Program-made: the position numbers and the translations under genes
Shown: in pieces, positions 18,607 through 26,043 of the stretch
How the letters are laid out: the number at the start of each line of letters is the position of its first letter
Numbering within the stretch: position 1 is the stretch's first letter
The notes under the pieces: generated by a model
Seen by the model: only the letters and a program-made list of their open reading frames with translations
The model's database searches: none
Told to the model about the DNA's origin: nothing
Assembly: GCA_022710585.1 (NCBI GenBank)
Contig: JAKLGV010000017.1
Coordinates: forward strand, 1 to 64,000
DNA: 64,000 nucleotides
Origin: Deltaproteobacteria bacterium
Lineage (GTDB): Bacteria; Desulfobacterota; Syntrophia; Syntrophales; Smithellaceae
Direction of reading: 5' to 3'

Positions 18607-19980
18607 TTATTTTTCGCTTAAGAAAAATTTTTCTATTCGGCGGCGGTCGATTTTGCCGGCGGCTGTCCGGTTGATGGCCGAGACAATTTTGACGCGGCGG
18701 GGAACGGCATAGGGCTCCAGCATGTCCATCATCAGCCTTTTTAAGCGGGGTTCAGTCAGATCGCAGGCGACAACCGCGGCGATATCGCTGTCCCGGCCCT
18801 TGTCTGAAGGCAGTGCCAGAACAAAAGCGTCGCTGACCGTGGGCAGTGTTTTAATTTTATTCTGAATGTCCAGCAGATCGACTCTTTTCCCGGCGACCTT
18901 CACAACCCCGTCAGCTCTGCCCAGCAGGACGAAGCTGTTTTTCTCTTCCGTGCGCGCCTGGTCTCCGGTCAGGTTGAAACCGTCAGCGTCTTTTTCCATT
19001 TCCGGAGAGGTGAAATCTGATTTGACACAGAGCCTGCTGTCTTTCAGTTTCCACGAGACAATATCGAAAGTCTGCCATCGGTCGGTGTTGTCGCTCACGC
19101 AACGGGAGGCAATGCCGCCGGTTTCGGTCGAACCGTAGATTTCCGTGATGCCCACTTTGGTCTTTTCCAGAAAATACAGTCCATCCGCCCGATCAAGAGC
19201 GCCCGCGGAAGAAAAGGCGTAGCGCAGGGAGGGAACAGAGAGTCCCTCAACTTTCAGAACCCGGTAATGGATGGGAACGCTGACCAGAACCGATGCTTTG
19301 TTTTTGTTGATTGTCGAAATGATTTCCTGCGGAAAAGTGTAGATATCGGGCAAAATGCGCGCCCGGGAGACAAACGGCACTAAAATGGAAAAAAGCAGGC
19401 CGTAGATATGGTACGGCGGGACAGTCGCCACAAAAATATCTTTATCCGACAGAGCAAATTTATCCCGGATATAAAAGGCTTCCGTGAATAAATTGCGGGG
19501 GGATTTGGACCATACTTTCGGCTTGCCTGTTGAACCGCCGGTAAAAAGACGCAGGAAATGTTCATCGGGATCGATAATCGCTTCGGGCTTTATATTTTCA
19601 GCCGCGGCGGGCAGCGGCGTGATGACTTCCACACCGGGCGGCATTTCTTCCGGCTGATCGGCAATCGCGAAGTTAAAGCCGGTCGCGTCGCGCATTTCTT
19701 TCATGGCGAGGGCCGAAAAGGAATAAGGCAGAATTAATTTACAGGCGCCGGTCAGCGCGGCCAGAATGCAGGCGGCGGCCACCGCCTTGTTCGTTGTGCA
19801 GAGACAGAGATTTTTTTCTCCACTGCATCCGGACAGCGTCTTTTGCAATCCGGCGGCGAGTGCGAACACATCGCCGTAGCTGTATCCGGACAGGGTAAAG
19901 TCTTTCCGGCATACCGTTTTGGACGGCGCCAGCATTTGCTGACAGGCGCTCCGGAAGATGTCTTTTTTGAAATCGGTCAT
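18607..19980 (-). CDS. AMP-forming acyl/aryl ligase, aryl-polyene type
   Basis: A 457-residue member of the ANL adenylating superfamily. It has the P-loop FTGGSTGKPKVW, the YGSTETGG motif and a C-terminal GKIDRR bearing the catalytic Lys. It is shorter than typical acyl-CoA ligases, as are the ligases of aryl polyene clusters (ApeH-like), which charge an aromatic starter such as 4-hydroxybenzoate or coumarate onto an acyl carrier protein. ATG 19980 has GGAAGGGA upstream. It is divergent from the dehydratase-ketoreductase-LolA-DUF3261 genes across a 135-base gap. Role in aryl polyene synthesis is inferred from neighbours. Confidence 0.75.
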   Translation of the reverse strand: MTDFKKDIFRSACQQMLAPSKTVCRKDFTLSGYSYGDVFALAAGLQKTLSGCSGEKNLCLCTTNKAVAAACILAALTGACKLILPYSFSALAMKEMRDATGFNFAIADQPEEMPPGVEVITPLPAAAENIKPEAIIDPDEHFLRLFTGGSTGKPKVWSKSPRNLFTEAFYIRDKFALSDKDIFVATVPPYHIYGLLFSILVPFVSRARILPDIYTFPQEIISTINKNKASVLVSVPIHYRVLKVEGLSVPSLRYAFSSAGALDRADGLYFLEKTKVGITEIYGSTETGGIASRCVSDNTDRWQTFDIVSWKLKDSRLCVKSDFTSPEMEKDADGFNLTGDQARTEEKNSFVLLGRADGVVKVAGKRVDLLDIQNKIKTLPTVSDAFVLALPSDKGRDSDIAAVVACDLTEPRLKRLMMDMLEPYAVPRRVKIVSAINRTAAGKIDRRRIEKFFLSEK

Positions 19981-20115
19981 GATGATCCCTTCCGTCATTC
20001 TTTATGGTTTGCCGCAAAAAGAGGCAAAATTCACTACTGATCAATAAATATCACATTTCTTATTGACTTCTATCCTTTTTTTTCATTAGTTTACAGCAAT
20101 AAATCCATCTTGCCT

Positions 20116-20547
20116 ATGCTGAATATTGATATTGACAATTTAATCCCGCATCGGGAAAAAATAAAAATCGTTACGGGTGTTCATGACATTCAGGACATGT
20201 CCGCCGTCAGCTCGGCAACGGTGACTTCCGAATGGCCGCTCTATGACGGCCAGGCTGCCGATTCGCTGGTTCTGATTGAAGCGATTGCGCAAACCGCGGC
20301 GATTGTGGAGGGTTATAAAAGAAAACAGCGGGGGGAGTCCGGCGTAAAAGGGTGGCTCGTCGGCATCAAAAACGCTGAATTTTACGTGGACAGAATACCG
20401 GTGGGAACTCATTTATTGATCCTGCTGGAAAGTAAATACTCTTTTGACAATTATGGCGTGGTGGAAGGCACCGTAAAGTGCGGAGAGAACATCCTTGTCA
20501 CCGCCACACTGCAGGCCATGCGCCTGAATGACGATGATCAGCAATAA
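20116..20547 (+). CDS. Hotdog-fold 3-hydroxyacyl-ACP dehydratase-like protein, aryl-polyene type
   Basis: A 143-residue single hotdog domain resembling the FabA/FabZ-like dehydratases of aryl polyene clusters. Visible hallmarks are LIPHREK at residue 10, a WPLYDGQAADSLVLIEAIAQT helix with the catalytic-position Glu, and the central strand GWLVGIKNAEF. The usual dehydratase His of GHFPG is not in its normal context, as in the divergent Ape-type dehydratases. Start ATG 20116 lacks a clear ribosome binding site; TTG 20110 is an alternative. It begins a plus-strand four-gene run. Confidence 0.65.
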   Translation: MLNIDIDNLIPHREKIKIVTGVHDIQDMSAVSSATVTSEWPLYDGQAADSLVLIEAIAQTAAIVEGYKRKQRGESGVKGWLVGIKNAEFYVDRIPVGTHLLILLESKYSFDNYGVVEGTVKCGENILVTATLQAMRLNDDDQQ

Positions 20548-20567
20548 GTAAGAAGGAGAGCCAGAAT

Positions 20568-21296
20568 ATGGAGGAGAAGAAAACAGCGATTGTGACCGGC
20601 GCAAGCCGCGGGATCGGACGCGCCACAGCCGTGGAACTGGCGCAAACCGGCTATTTTGTCGTGATCAATTTTAAATCCAATGAAACAGCGGCTCAGGAGA
20701 CACTCAATCTTGTGCGCTCCGCGGGCGGCGACGGCGAGATCTGTCAGTTTGACGTGGCCGATCATGCGCAGACCATCGAAGCGGTGAAAGCGATCACCGA
20801 GCGCCATAAGCATATTCAGGTGCTGGTGAATAACGCCGGAATCACGGCCGACGGTCTTTTCATGCTGCTGGGCGAAGAGGAATGGGACAGCGTCATTAAC
20901 ACCAGCCTGAAGGGATTTTACAACATTACGAAGCCGGTGCTGCGGGAAATGGTCCGTAAGAAATGCGGATCCATCGTTTCCGTTTCCTCGCTTTCGGCGC
21001 TGATGCCCAATCGTGGACAGGCCAATTACGCGGCAGCCAAGGCGGGCATCATTGCCGCTTCACGTGCGCTCGCCGCGGAAGTCGCCCGTTTCGGCGTCCG
21101 CGTCAATGTTGTCGCACCGGGATTGATCGAAACCGATATGATCAAGGAAGCGCCGGTGGCGGAAATAAAAAAAATGATCCCGATGGCGCGCCTGGGTACA
21201 CCCCGGGACGTTGCCGGCGTCATCCGCTTTTTGTGCTCCAGCGACGCCTCTTATATTACCGGTCAGGTCATCGGCATCAATGGAGGAATATGCTGA
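20568..21296 (+). CDS. 3-oxoacyl-ACP reductase, FabG-type SDR
   Basis: A 242-residue short-chain dehydrogenase/reductase that reduces 3-oxoacyl-ACP with NADPH. The nucleotide motif TGASRGIGRA, NNAG, and the catalytic Ser plus YAAAKAG (YxxxK) are all present, and the C-terminus ends in the usual TGQVIGINGG. It follows the dehydratase by 20 bases with an AGAAGGAGA site, and its stop overlaps the LolA-like start. In this context it is likely the ketoreductase of the aryl polyene elongation cycle (ApeQ-like), not the housekeeping FabG. Confidence 0.85.
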   Translation: MEEKKTAIVTGASRGIGRATAVELAQTGYFVVINFKSNETAAQETLNLVRSAGGDGEICQFDVADHAQTIEAVKAITERHKHIQVLVNNAGITADGLFMLLGEEEWDSVINTSLKGFYNITKPVLREMVRKKCGSIVSVSSLSALMPNRGQANYAAAKAGIIAASRALAAEVARFGVRVNVVAPGLIETDMIKEAPVAEIKKMIPMARLGTPRDVAGVIRFLCSSDASYITGQVIGINGGIC

Positions 21297-21931
21297 TCAA
21301 ACGTTATCGTTTTTTATGTTTGCTGGTTTGTGTCTTCTGCGGCGTCTTTTCGATGCTGCATCATTCGGGCGTTGCCGCCGAAAATGATCTGGAAAAGTTG
21401 AGCCGGGAATCCGCACGGATCAAAACCCTCAAGGCTGATTTCGTCCAGAAGAAATCCATGAAAATCCTGACCCGGCCGCTGATCTCGGAAGGCCGTTTTT
21501 ATTTTGCGGCACCTGACGCTTTGCGCTGGGAATATTTCAAGCCGCTGAAGAGCGTCGTCATTGCCCATCAAGGCAATACCAGACGTTACATTTATGCCGA
21601 CGGGAAAATGGCGGAAGACAAATCCGGCGGCGTGCAGGCCATGAAAATTGTCCTAAGCGAAGTGGCCGGTTGGATGACCGGCAGGTTCGACCACAATCCG
21701 TCCTTTAAAGCCGTCGTCAGCCGGAAAGACAATACGGTCATCACGCTGACACCTGTTGATGAAAAAATGAAAAGCATGATTCAAAGAATAGAAATCACGC
21801 TCGCTCAGAAAGCCGGCGTGATTCAATCTGTCAAAATCTTTGAAGGCGCCGACAGCTATACACAAATCAATTTCAACAATGTCAAAATCAACGAGACGAT
21901 AGATTCCTCTGTGTTCCGGAACGTTCAATGA
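21290..21931 (+). CDS. LolA-like outer-membrane lipoprotein carrier
   Basis: A 213-residue periplasmic protein with a signal peptide (MLIKRYRFL plus hydrophobic core). The LolA-type beta-barrel half follows: an IKTLKADFVQKKSMKIL strand, GRFYFAAPDALRWEY and a VxSVKIFEG strand. LolA-like proteins shuttle lipids or lipidated products across the periplasm. LolA homologues are standard members of aryl polyene clusters, where they may help carry the pigment lipid to the outer membrane. ATG 21290 overlaps the fabG stop and uses a TGGAGG inside fabG. Confidence 0.8.
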   Translation: MLIKRYRFLCLLVCVFCGVFSMLHHSGVAAENDLEKLSRESARIKTLKADFVQKKSMKILTRPLISEGRFYFAAPDALRWEYFKPLKSVVIAHQGNTRRYIYADGKMAEDKSGGVQAMKIVLSEVAGWMTGRFDHNPSFKAVVSRKDNTVITLTPVDEKMKSMIQRIEITLAQKAGVIQSVKIFEGADSYTQINFNNVKINETIDSSVFRNVQ

Positions 21932-22581
21932 AAAAATTGTTTCTTTTGTGGCCCCTCTTTTTTCTTTTTTCCTGCACCACGTTGCCGGCCATTCATCCCG
22001 ATTCGTCACCGCTTCGTGAGCCATCCTTCGCCTGTCCGTCCCCCTATTTGAAAGAGAAATCCCGTTTGGTGCACGCCATCGAAATCAGGGCGGCCGGTCA
22101 GACCCGAAATGTGGTGATGGGCGTCACCCTGGTTGATCCTGTTTCCCGATCCATATCCTGCGCGGTCATGACCGCGGAAGGGCTGGTTTTGTTTGAAGCG
22201 GAGTCAACACCGGAAGCCCTCAACGTCATTCGCGCTCTGCCGCCTTTCGATGCCGGACAATTCGCGCAAAATATGGTTGATGACATCAAACTGATTTTTC
22301 TGGAGCCGCAAGGACACTTGCAGGCGAAAGGATATCTCTCTTCCGGAGAGAGGGTCTGTCGCTATCCCGGAGCAAACGGCAGCCGGATTGATGTGATCGA
22401 AAATGATTCGCTGAAAAATGAAATTAAGCAATACTCGCCTTCCGATGTCCTGAAGCGTCATATCCTTCTGGATCAATCGGGAAAGGATGTTTACCGGCAT
22501 ATTGAGCTTAGCGCCGGGGGAGCCTTTGACTACAGACTGGTGATGACTCTTGTGGAAGTTCAGCCGATAGACCCGGATTAA
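21928..22581 (+). CDS. DUF3261-like lipoprotein of aryl polyene loci
   Basis: A 217-residue predicted outer-membrane lipoprotein. The signal peptide ends in the lipobox LFSC (about residue 16). The remainder is a beta-rich domain that resembles DUF3261 proteins found beside aryl polyene genes. It starts in an ATGA overlap with the LolA-like gene, so the two are translationally coupled and probably act together in moving the product to the outer membrane (inference). A bidirectional terminator follows the stop. Confidence 0.65.
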   Translation: MKKLFLLWPLFFLFSCTTLPAIHPDSSPLREPSFACPSPYLKEKSRLVHAIEIRAAGQTRNVVMGVTLVDPVSRSISCAVMTAEGLVLFEAESTPEALNVIRALPPFDAGQFAQNMVDDIKLIFLEPQGHLQAKGYLSSGERVCRYPGANGSRIDVIENDSLKNEIKQYSPSDVLKRHILLDQSGKDVYRHIELSAGGAFDYRLVMTLVEVQPIDPD

Positions 22582-22582
22582 A

Positions 22583-22612
22583 AAAGGGGCTGCCTTGCCG
22601 GTCAGCCCCTTT
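22583..22612. terminator. Bidirectional terminator between DUF3261 and lipase genes
   Basis: A 10-bp stem (AAAGGGGCTG with CAGCCCCTTT) and 10-base loop between two convergent genes. The minus-strand side continues into a run of T residues and should be the stronger direction. Confidence 0.85.
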
Positions 22613-22634
22613 CCTGAAATTCATGAACCAAATA

Positions 22635-23641
22635 TTAATAACCTCTTGCCTTTAAATCCCTGGCCACGTTGACGTAGAAGCCCTTGGCATTCCAGCCGGG
22701 AGTTATGCCGAGGAAATGATTGATTTCATAAAAATGGTTGACGCCCGGATACAATAATGACGTTTTCATAGTCCCTTTCCATACCGGCGCCGAGCAGGTT
22801 GCCCCCGCTTTACACAAGGTCGGAATGCGGGCGCTGTCCAAGGATACCAGACCGTCGTTATCGCCGGCGCCCATCAGATTCATTACGGTATACAAGATAC
22901 CGGCAACGGTTTGCCCAAGAAGATCAGCCGCCGGATTGATATAATTAATCTTGCCGCCGTATGCTTCATACTTCACGCCGGGCATATTGGGCGTATTCGG
23001 ATTAAAGGTATTGATGACGAAGTCGGAAATTAAATTATCAAGCAGCAGCTTGGTATTCTGTTCTCCGGCCATTTCAAAGGTTTCGCCAAATACATCGATC
23101 AGATCGGTTAAAGCATCGCCGACAATCGGGCCGAGAATCGGAATTTCATTGACGCCCAGTACAACACATCGGCGACTTCTGATCCTTTGTGCGTGCCGCT
23201 GATGCTGGTGAGCGTGGCCACTTTAGAGTTGCAGGAACCGGCCGCGCAAACGCCCGGTATCGCATAGTTGGTGATCAGGTTTCTGCTGTCCAGCGGTCCC
23301 ATGGAATGGGCGATCATGTTTATTTTCGAAAACTTATAAAGCGGTCCCCCGAACAGCTTATACTGATAGGCCAGCTCATTGGCGAGCTGCTGAGTTCTGG
23401 GATTGACGCCGTTGAAAGGATCCTGATTGGAAACATAAACTTTGGCGCCTTTTTGTCTTAATGTATTATCAATCCCCCACCAGTAATTGATACCCAGCAT
23501 ATTTTTGTCGCGGAAAAACGCGCCGTGCACGAGCACGATCGGATATTTGGTTTTGCATTCGTCCCACCACCAGGCATTGCCAATGGCGACGCTGCCCAAT
23601 AACATGATTAAACTCATTGATAAAACGAACAGCTTTTTCAT
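22635..23641 (-). pseudogene. Secreted triacylglycerol lipase, frameshifted
   Basis: An exported alpha/beta-hydrolase lipase related to family I (Pseudomonas/Burkholderia type). The start at 23641 has AAGGAGG, then a signal peptide, PIVLVHG (oxyanion region) and the nucleophile elbow AHSMG. SISGTHKGSEVADVL follows, as in true lipases, then a GDNDGLVSLDSAR block with the catalytic Asp and EINHFLG with the His. The frame breaks at 23155-23157: one extra base in this C run (G run on the coding strand) restores a continuous 335-residue protein. It is either a real one-base deletion or a sequencing error. A lipase-foldase-like gene lies 8 kb away. Confidence 0.8.
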
Positions 23642-24183
23642 AGGAGCCTCCTTGATCAATTTTCTTAAATGGTCGATGTTTTTACGATGAAGCGCGATCC
23701 ACACACCAAACCTCTAACGCGCTGGCGGTTTAATGGATCTCATATGGACAGAAAAGGTGCAGGTGAAGATCAAAAACGTACCGGTCGATTTTTGAAAATA
23801 ATACCACCACCATTTTATTTGTCAAGTGGTAATCATTGACCTGTTTTTGTGGCGAAATATTTAAAATATTTCTTTATTAATAAATGTTTATCGGAAACGA
23901 CGTCCTGTTTAATATTGTTTACCACTATGTAAGCTTATAGCCTTTTCCCCTGAAGTGAAAATGATATCTTGTGCCAAAATCTTCTTGACACGCAATTTGC
24001 CGCCTCATATATTCAGCTGCATTAAAGGAACATTCTAATCCATAAATTATTTCCGGACATATTTCGTATTCTGTTATTTTTAACGCTTTTAAGATTTTTT
24101 TCGTCACACATGCCGTCATGAATCGTATCAGTGCATAACAAACGACGCTTGCCCGTCCGTCAATTAAAATAATGGAGGAAGCC
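23642..24183. other. Intergenic region upstream of lipase and Rieske genes
   Basis: AT-rich gap of 542 bases holding the divergent upstream regions of the lipase and the Rieske-like gene. A possible small minus-strand ORF (23925-24119) lies in it. No clear promoter or repeat was seen. Confidence 0.6.
23925..24119 (-). CDS. Doubtful small ORF
   Basis: A possible 64-residue protein beginning MTACVTKK and ending FRGKGYKLT. No ribosome binding site is seen and I do not recognise the family. Its last nine residues, and the underlying 25 bases, closely match the end of the giant kinase/HD-GYP gene (FREKGHKLT, near 26044), so it may be a decayed duplicate fragment. Reported with low confidence. Confidence 0.25.
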   Translation of the reverse strand: MTACVTKKILKALKITEYEICPEIIYGLECSFNAAEYMRRQIACQEDFGTRYHFHFRGKGYKLT

Positions 24184-24663
24184 ATGAAGGAAATGAAAAG
24201 AAGGGAGTTTTTGAAAGCAGGCGCCGCAACGGTTGTTGTTGCCTCAACTTGCCTGTGCGGTTTGAACGGCTGCGCCACCTTTACAAAAGTCGGCGATACG
24301 GTCGCCGTCAGGCCCGAGGCTTTGACCCGAAAGGACGATGAATATCTCATCGATCTTTCAAAAGAGCCGGTTCTGAATCAGGTCGGCGGTGCGGTAAAGA
24401 TCAAGAATGAAGCGATTCCCCAGGGAATCATGGTTGCTCACACCGGGGAGAACGCCTATCAGGTTGTCTCTCTTGCCTGCACGCACCGGGGCGTGGAAGT
24501 CGAATACGACCATAAGAACTGCCGTTTTGTCTGCTCCAGCCTCGGTAGCTCCAAATTTTCTCTGGACGGAGGACTTCTGAGAGGGCCGGCAAAAAAACCT
24601 CTCAAGCCGTTTCAGGCAACAATCCAGAACGGCATATTGTCCATTAAGATGACATCAGGCTGA
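24184..24663 (+). CDS. Rieske-fold Tat-exported protein with incomplete cluster ligands
   Basis: A 159-residue protein with a Tat-type signal (KRREFLKAG) followed by a lipobox-like LNGC at Cys30, so likely a membrane-anchored periplasmic protein. The rest has the Rieske fold: first ligand box C99-T-H101, second box C117-S-S-L120-GS. The second His ligand of the standard CPCHGS box is Leu, so a normal [2Fe-2S] Rieske cluster may not form. ATG 24184 has GGAGG upstream. The sigma-factor gene starts 8 bases later and a ferritin-like gene after that, suggesting one operon. Confidence 0.75.
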   Translation: MKEMKRREFLKAGAATVVVASTCLCGLNGCATFTKVGDTVAVRPEALTRKDDEYLIDLSKEPVLNQVGGAVKIKNEAIPQGIMVAHTGENAYQVVSLACTHRGVEVEYDHKNCRFVCSSLGSSKFSLDGGLLRGPAKKPLKPFQATIQNGILSIKMTSG

Positions 24664-24671
24664 AAAAAATC

Positions 24672-25547
24672 ATGTATAATCCTTTTATAGAAAAACAAGA
24701 CGACGACGATGACGATTGCGGTCTGGTCAGCGAGGCCTGTCACGGTAGTCAGGAGGCTCTGGAGAAGCTCATCCTGCGGCATCAGGCATGGATCTTCAAT
24801 ATCGCTGTGAAGATGGTCATGGATCCCGACGATGCAGGCGACATCACCCAGGAGATTCTCATCAAAATGATCACGGGACTGTCGTCGTATGATCCCCAAA
24901 AGGGGCTGTTTCGGACCTGGCTTTACCGTATTGCGGCAAACCACGTCCTCGACATGAAAAAACGGAAATTTGAAGTGCGAATCCACGACTTTGATACGTA
25001 TGTTTCCCTCATTGAAAAACTGCCGGACCATCGGGACTTTTCCCACCCGGACAAAAAAATGCTCACGGAAGAGCTGAAAACGGGATGCATGATGGGCATG
25101 CTCATGTGCCTGAATCGAAAGGAGCGTCTGGCATTCATTCTGGGCGCTGTTTTCGCCGTCACCGATGTCGTGGGTGCCGACCTGATGGAGGTCACCAGGG
25201 CCGGTTTTCGCCAGCTCCTCTCCCGGGGGCGGCGAAAAGTTCATGCCTATATGAATGGCGTCTGCGGCCAGGTCAATAAAAACAACCCCTGCCGGTGCGA
25301 AAACAAACTCAAAACTTTTCTCGACCTGGGGATGCTCAGTCCCGGCAAGTCCCGTTTTTGCCGGCCCGGCGGCCGGCAGGTGAAGGATGTCATGGCCGAA
25401 CGTCTCGAAGCCTTTGACCGGAGCTACTTCAGCCCGTTTCTTGAACGGTTCCGGGAACAGCCTTTTTACGATCCCCCCGATATAACCATATGGCTTCGCA
25501 ACGCCATGAACGGGGAGGAATTCCGGCAAATCTTCAATATTCACTGA
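24672..25547 (+). CDS. ECF-type sigma factor with C-terminal Cys motif
   Basis: A 291-residue sigma-70 family protein. Region 2 is clear: the DAGDITQEILIKMITGLSSYD block, then GLFRTWLYRIAANHVLDMKKR. Region 4 is recognisable but weak (CLNRKERLAFILGAVFAVT, then LSRGRRKVHAYM). It continues with a Cys-rich stretch CGQVNKNNPCRC and about 80 further residues. ECF factors with such a tail often have metal- or redox-responsive ends. No anti-sigma factor is adjacent. It sits between the Rieske-like and ferritin-like genes, so its signal may be redox or iron related (inference). Confidence 0.8.
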   Translation: MYNPFIEKQDDDDDDCGLVSEACHGSQEALEKLILRHQAWIFNIAVKMVMDPDDAGDITQEILIKMITGLSSYDPQKGLFRTWLYRIAANHVLDMKKRKFEVRIHDFDTYVSLIEKLPDHRDFSHPDKKMLTEELKTGCMMGMLMCLNRKERLAFILGAVFAVTDVVGADLMEVTRAGFRQLLSRGRRKVHAYMNGVCGQVNKNNPCRCENKLKTFLDLGMLSPGKSRFCRPGGRQVKDVMAERLEAFDRSYFSPFLERFREQPFYDPPDITIWLRNAMNGEEFRQIFNIH

Positions 25548-25563
25548 AAAAAGGAAAACCAAT

Positions 25564-26007
25564 ATGAAAGATCTGAAAAAGGAGATTCAAAGATCATTTC
25601 GCCTGGAGATGATCGGCACAGGCCTCTACAGCGCCCTGGCAAAGCAATACGGCAGGCAAAATCCTAATCTCGGGGAAAGGCTTCAGACCTTTTCCGACGA
25701 TGAGCGCATGCACGGACGGCTCTTCCAGAAATGCAGCCAAAACCTGTATGGCAACGCGCTCGGGGGAGAACAGCTCTGGCATTTTGTCGGAAAAATGGCT
25801 GCCTGGGCCATGCGTCCCCTCCCGCTTGAGGCCAAGCTTAAAAAACTGAACATTGCGGAAAAACATGCTGTGGAACAGATCGAACAGGCTCTGGCCACAG
25901 GGGAAGACACGAGCTTTCACAAAGCCATCCGGGTAATTCTCCGCGATGAAAAAGCACATGCGGCATTTTATGACGAATGGCGCTCATCCTCGCCGATGCA
26001 AACATGA
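25564..26007 (+). CDS. Ferritin-like di-iron protein
   Basis: A 147-residue four-helix protein of the ferritin/rubrerythrin superfamily. Ligand-type motifs are seen as LEMIGTGLY (first Glu), SDDERMHGRLF (ExxH) and DEKAHAAFY (ExxH). A hydrophobic stretch in the middle resembles the membrane-interacting helix of COQ7/rubrerythrin-like proteins. There is no rubredoxin domain. It ends the Rieske/sigma/ferritin-like run and likely handles iron or reactive oxygen, or hydroxylates a substrate. The exact reaction cannot be told. Confidence 0.75.
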   Translation: MKDLKKEIQRSFRLEMIGTGLYSALAKQYGRQNPNLGERLQTFSDDERMHGRLFQKCSQNLYGNALGGEQLWHFVGKMAAWAMRPLPLEAKLKKLNIAEKHAVEQIEQALATGEDTSFHKAIRVILRDEKAHAAFYDEWRSSSPMQT

Positions 26008-26043
26008 AGAAGATTGCTGCGACCCGGGGAAATTTAATCTGAT

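Noticed and set aside
24612-25562. 316-residue minus-strand ORF opposite the sigma factor
   Set aside because: Antisense shadow; the plus strand holds clear sigma-factor motifs.
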